Positions 5,183 to 5,362 of a stretch of 5,362 nt of DNA are shown in pieces; the stretch's first letter is position 1, and the number at the start of each line of letters is the position of its first letter. The notes below the pieces were generated by a model. The model did no database searches, was not told the origin of the DNA, and saw only the letters and a program-made list of their open reading frames with translations. The position numbers and the translations under genes are program-made. The DNA comes from Methylobacteriaceae bacterium (GTDB lineage Bacteria > Pseudomonadota > Alphaproteobacteria > Rhizobiales > Beijerinckiaceae): contig JAISTL010000327.1 of NCBI GenBank assembly GCA_031272615.1, positions 1 through 5,362 of the forward strand. The letters run 5' to 3'.

Positions 5183-5362
5183 TCAGCCTTTGCGCATGTA
5201 AAACGTCCAGTATTTCAGCAGCACGTAATTGAGCGCCGCCGTTGCCGCACCGACACACCCGTAGGCGATGAACACGCCGAAGGGGCCGAGACCGAGCACC
5301 GCATCCAGATGGAAACGGGCGATGGCGACTTCGGAGAACGCCACCGAGATGGACAGGCCCAG
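5183..5362 (-). CDS. C-terminal fragment of GtrA-like membrane protein
   Basis: The last 59 residues of a protein whose 5' part lies beyond the window edge. Two hydrophobic stretches are visible (fragment residues about 1-16 and 24-45), ending in ALNYVLLKYWTFYMRKG. The N-Y-x-L-L-K-x-W-T-F pattern after the last helix resembles the end of GtrA-like proteins (small four-helix membrane proteins linked to lipid-carried sugar transfer and surface polysaccharide synthesis), which end in a similar N-F-x-x-x-K/R-x-W-x-F motif. The assignment rests on this motif and the topology only. Another small polytopic protein is possible. The gene is on the same strand as ruvB and 30 bp upstream of it, so they probably share a transcript, although no functional link between them is known to me. 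Confidence 0.65.
   Translation of the reverse strand: MGLSISVAFSEVAIARFHLDAVLGLGPFGVFIAYGCVGAATAALNYVLLKYWTFYMRKG

Overview
The window looks like a chromosomal segment of an alphaproteobacterium, or a close relative. The basis is the RuvB protein, whose wording (sensor-2 segment [17 protein letters not shown], the VGQKQAR start of the ATPase core) is what I know from alphaproteobacterial RuvB, and the high G+C of ruvB and ybgC. No genus can be named from this sequence.

Layout. The left two thirds (1-3557) carry two tandem plus-strand genes for Sel1-like-repeat (SLR) proteins, at 26-1678 and 1932-3557. Both begin with GTG and with the same signal sequence, and both carry a predicted periplasmic SLR solenoid. 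They then diverge completely. The first has one membrane helix and a cytoplasmic part built from two copies of an unrecognised module. The second ends in four predicted membrane helices and no soluble domain. Their 5' ends (25 nt of leader plus about 20 codons) are identical over 86 bp, while the rest has drifted strongly.

The intergenic DNA around the second SLR gene (1679-1931 and 3558-3660) holds short tandem arrays of the heptamer GTCCACC or its complement GGTGGAC, spaced 9 or 10 bp apart. The arrays form inverted repeats, including a 28-bp pair (26/28 matching) that brackets the second SLR gene at 1701-1728 and 3624-3651. A promoter candidate and a stem-loop precede the second gene. A GC-rich hairpin lies between its stop and the convergent ybgC.

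The right third (3661-5362) is read on the minus strand: the C-terminal end of a small membrane protein resembling GtrA (cut by the window edge), then ruvB, then ybgC. Only 30 bp separate the first two, and ruvB and ybgC overlap by 8 bp, so they are probably one transcription unit. RuvB is the Holliday-junction branch-migration motor. YbgC is the hotdog acyl-CoA thioesterase usually encoded with the Tol-Pal genes. The common flanking partners (ruvA upstream, tolQ downstream) are not where they often are, and the SLR pair sits at the 3' end of the unit in convergent orientation.

The most interesting part is the SLR pair. It looks like a duplicated sensor or scaffold front end joined to exchangeable back ends, with repeat-rich DNA around it. 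Any function is inference. No RNA gene, CRISPR array or transposase was seen.
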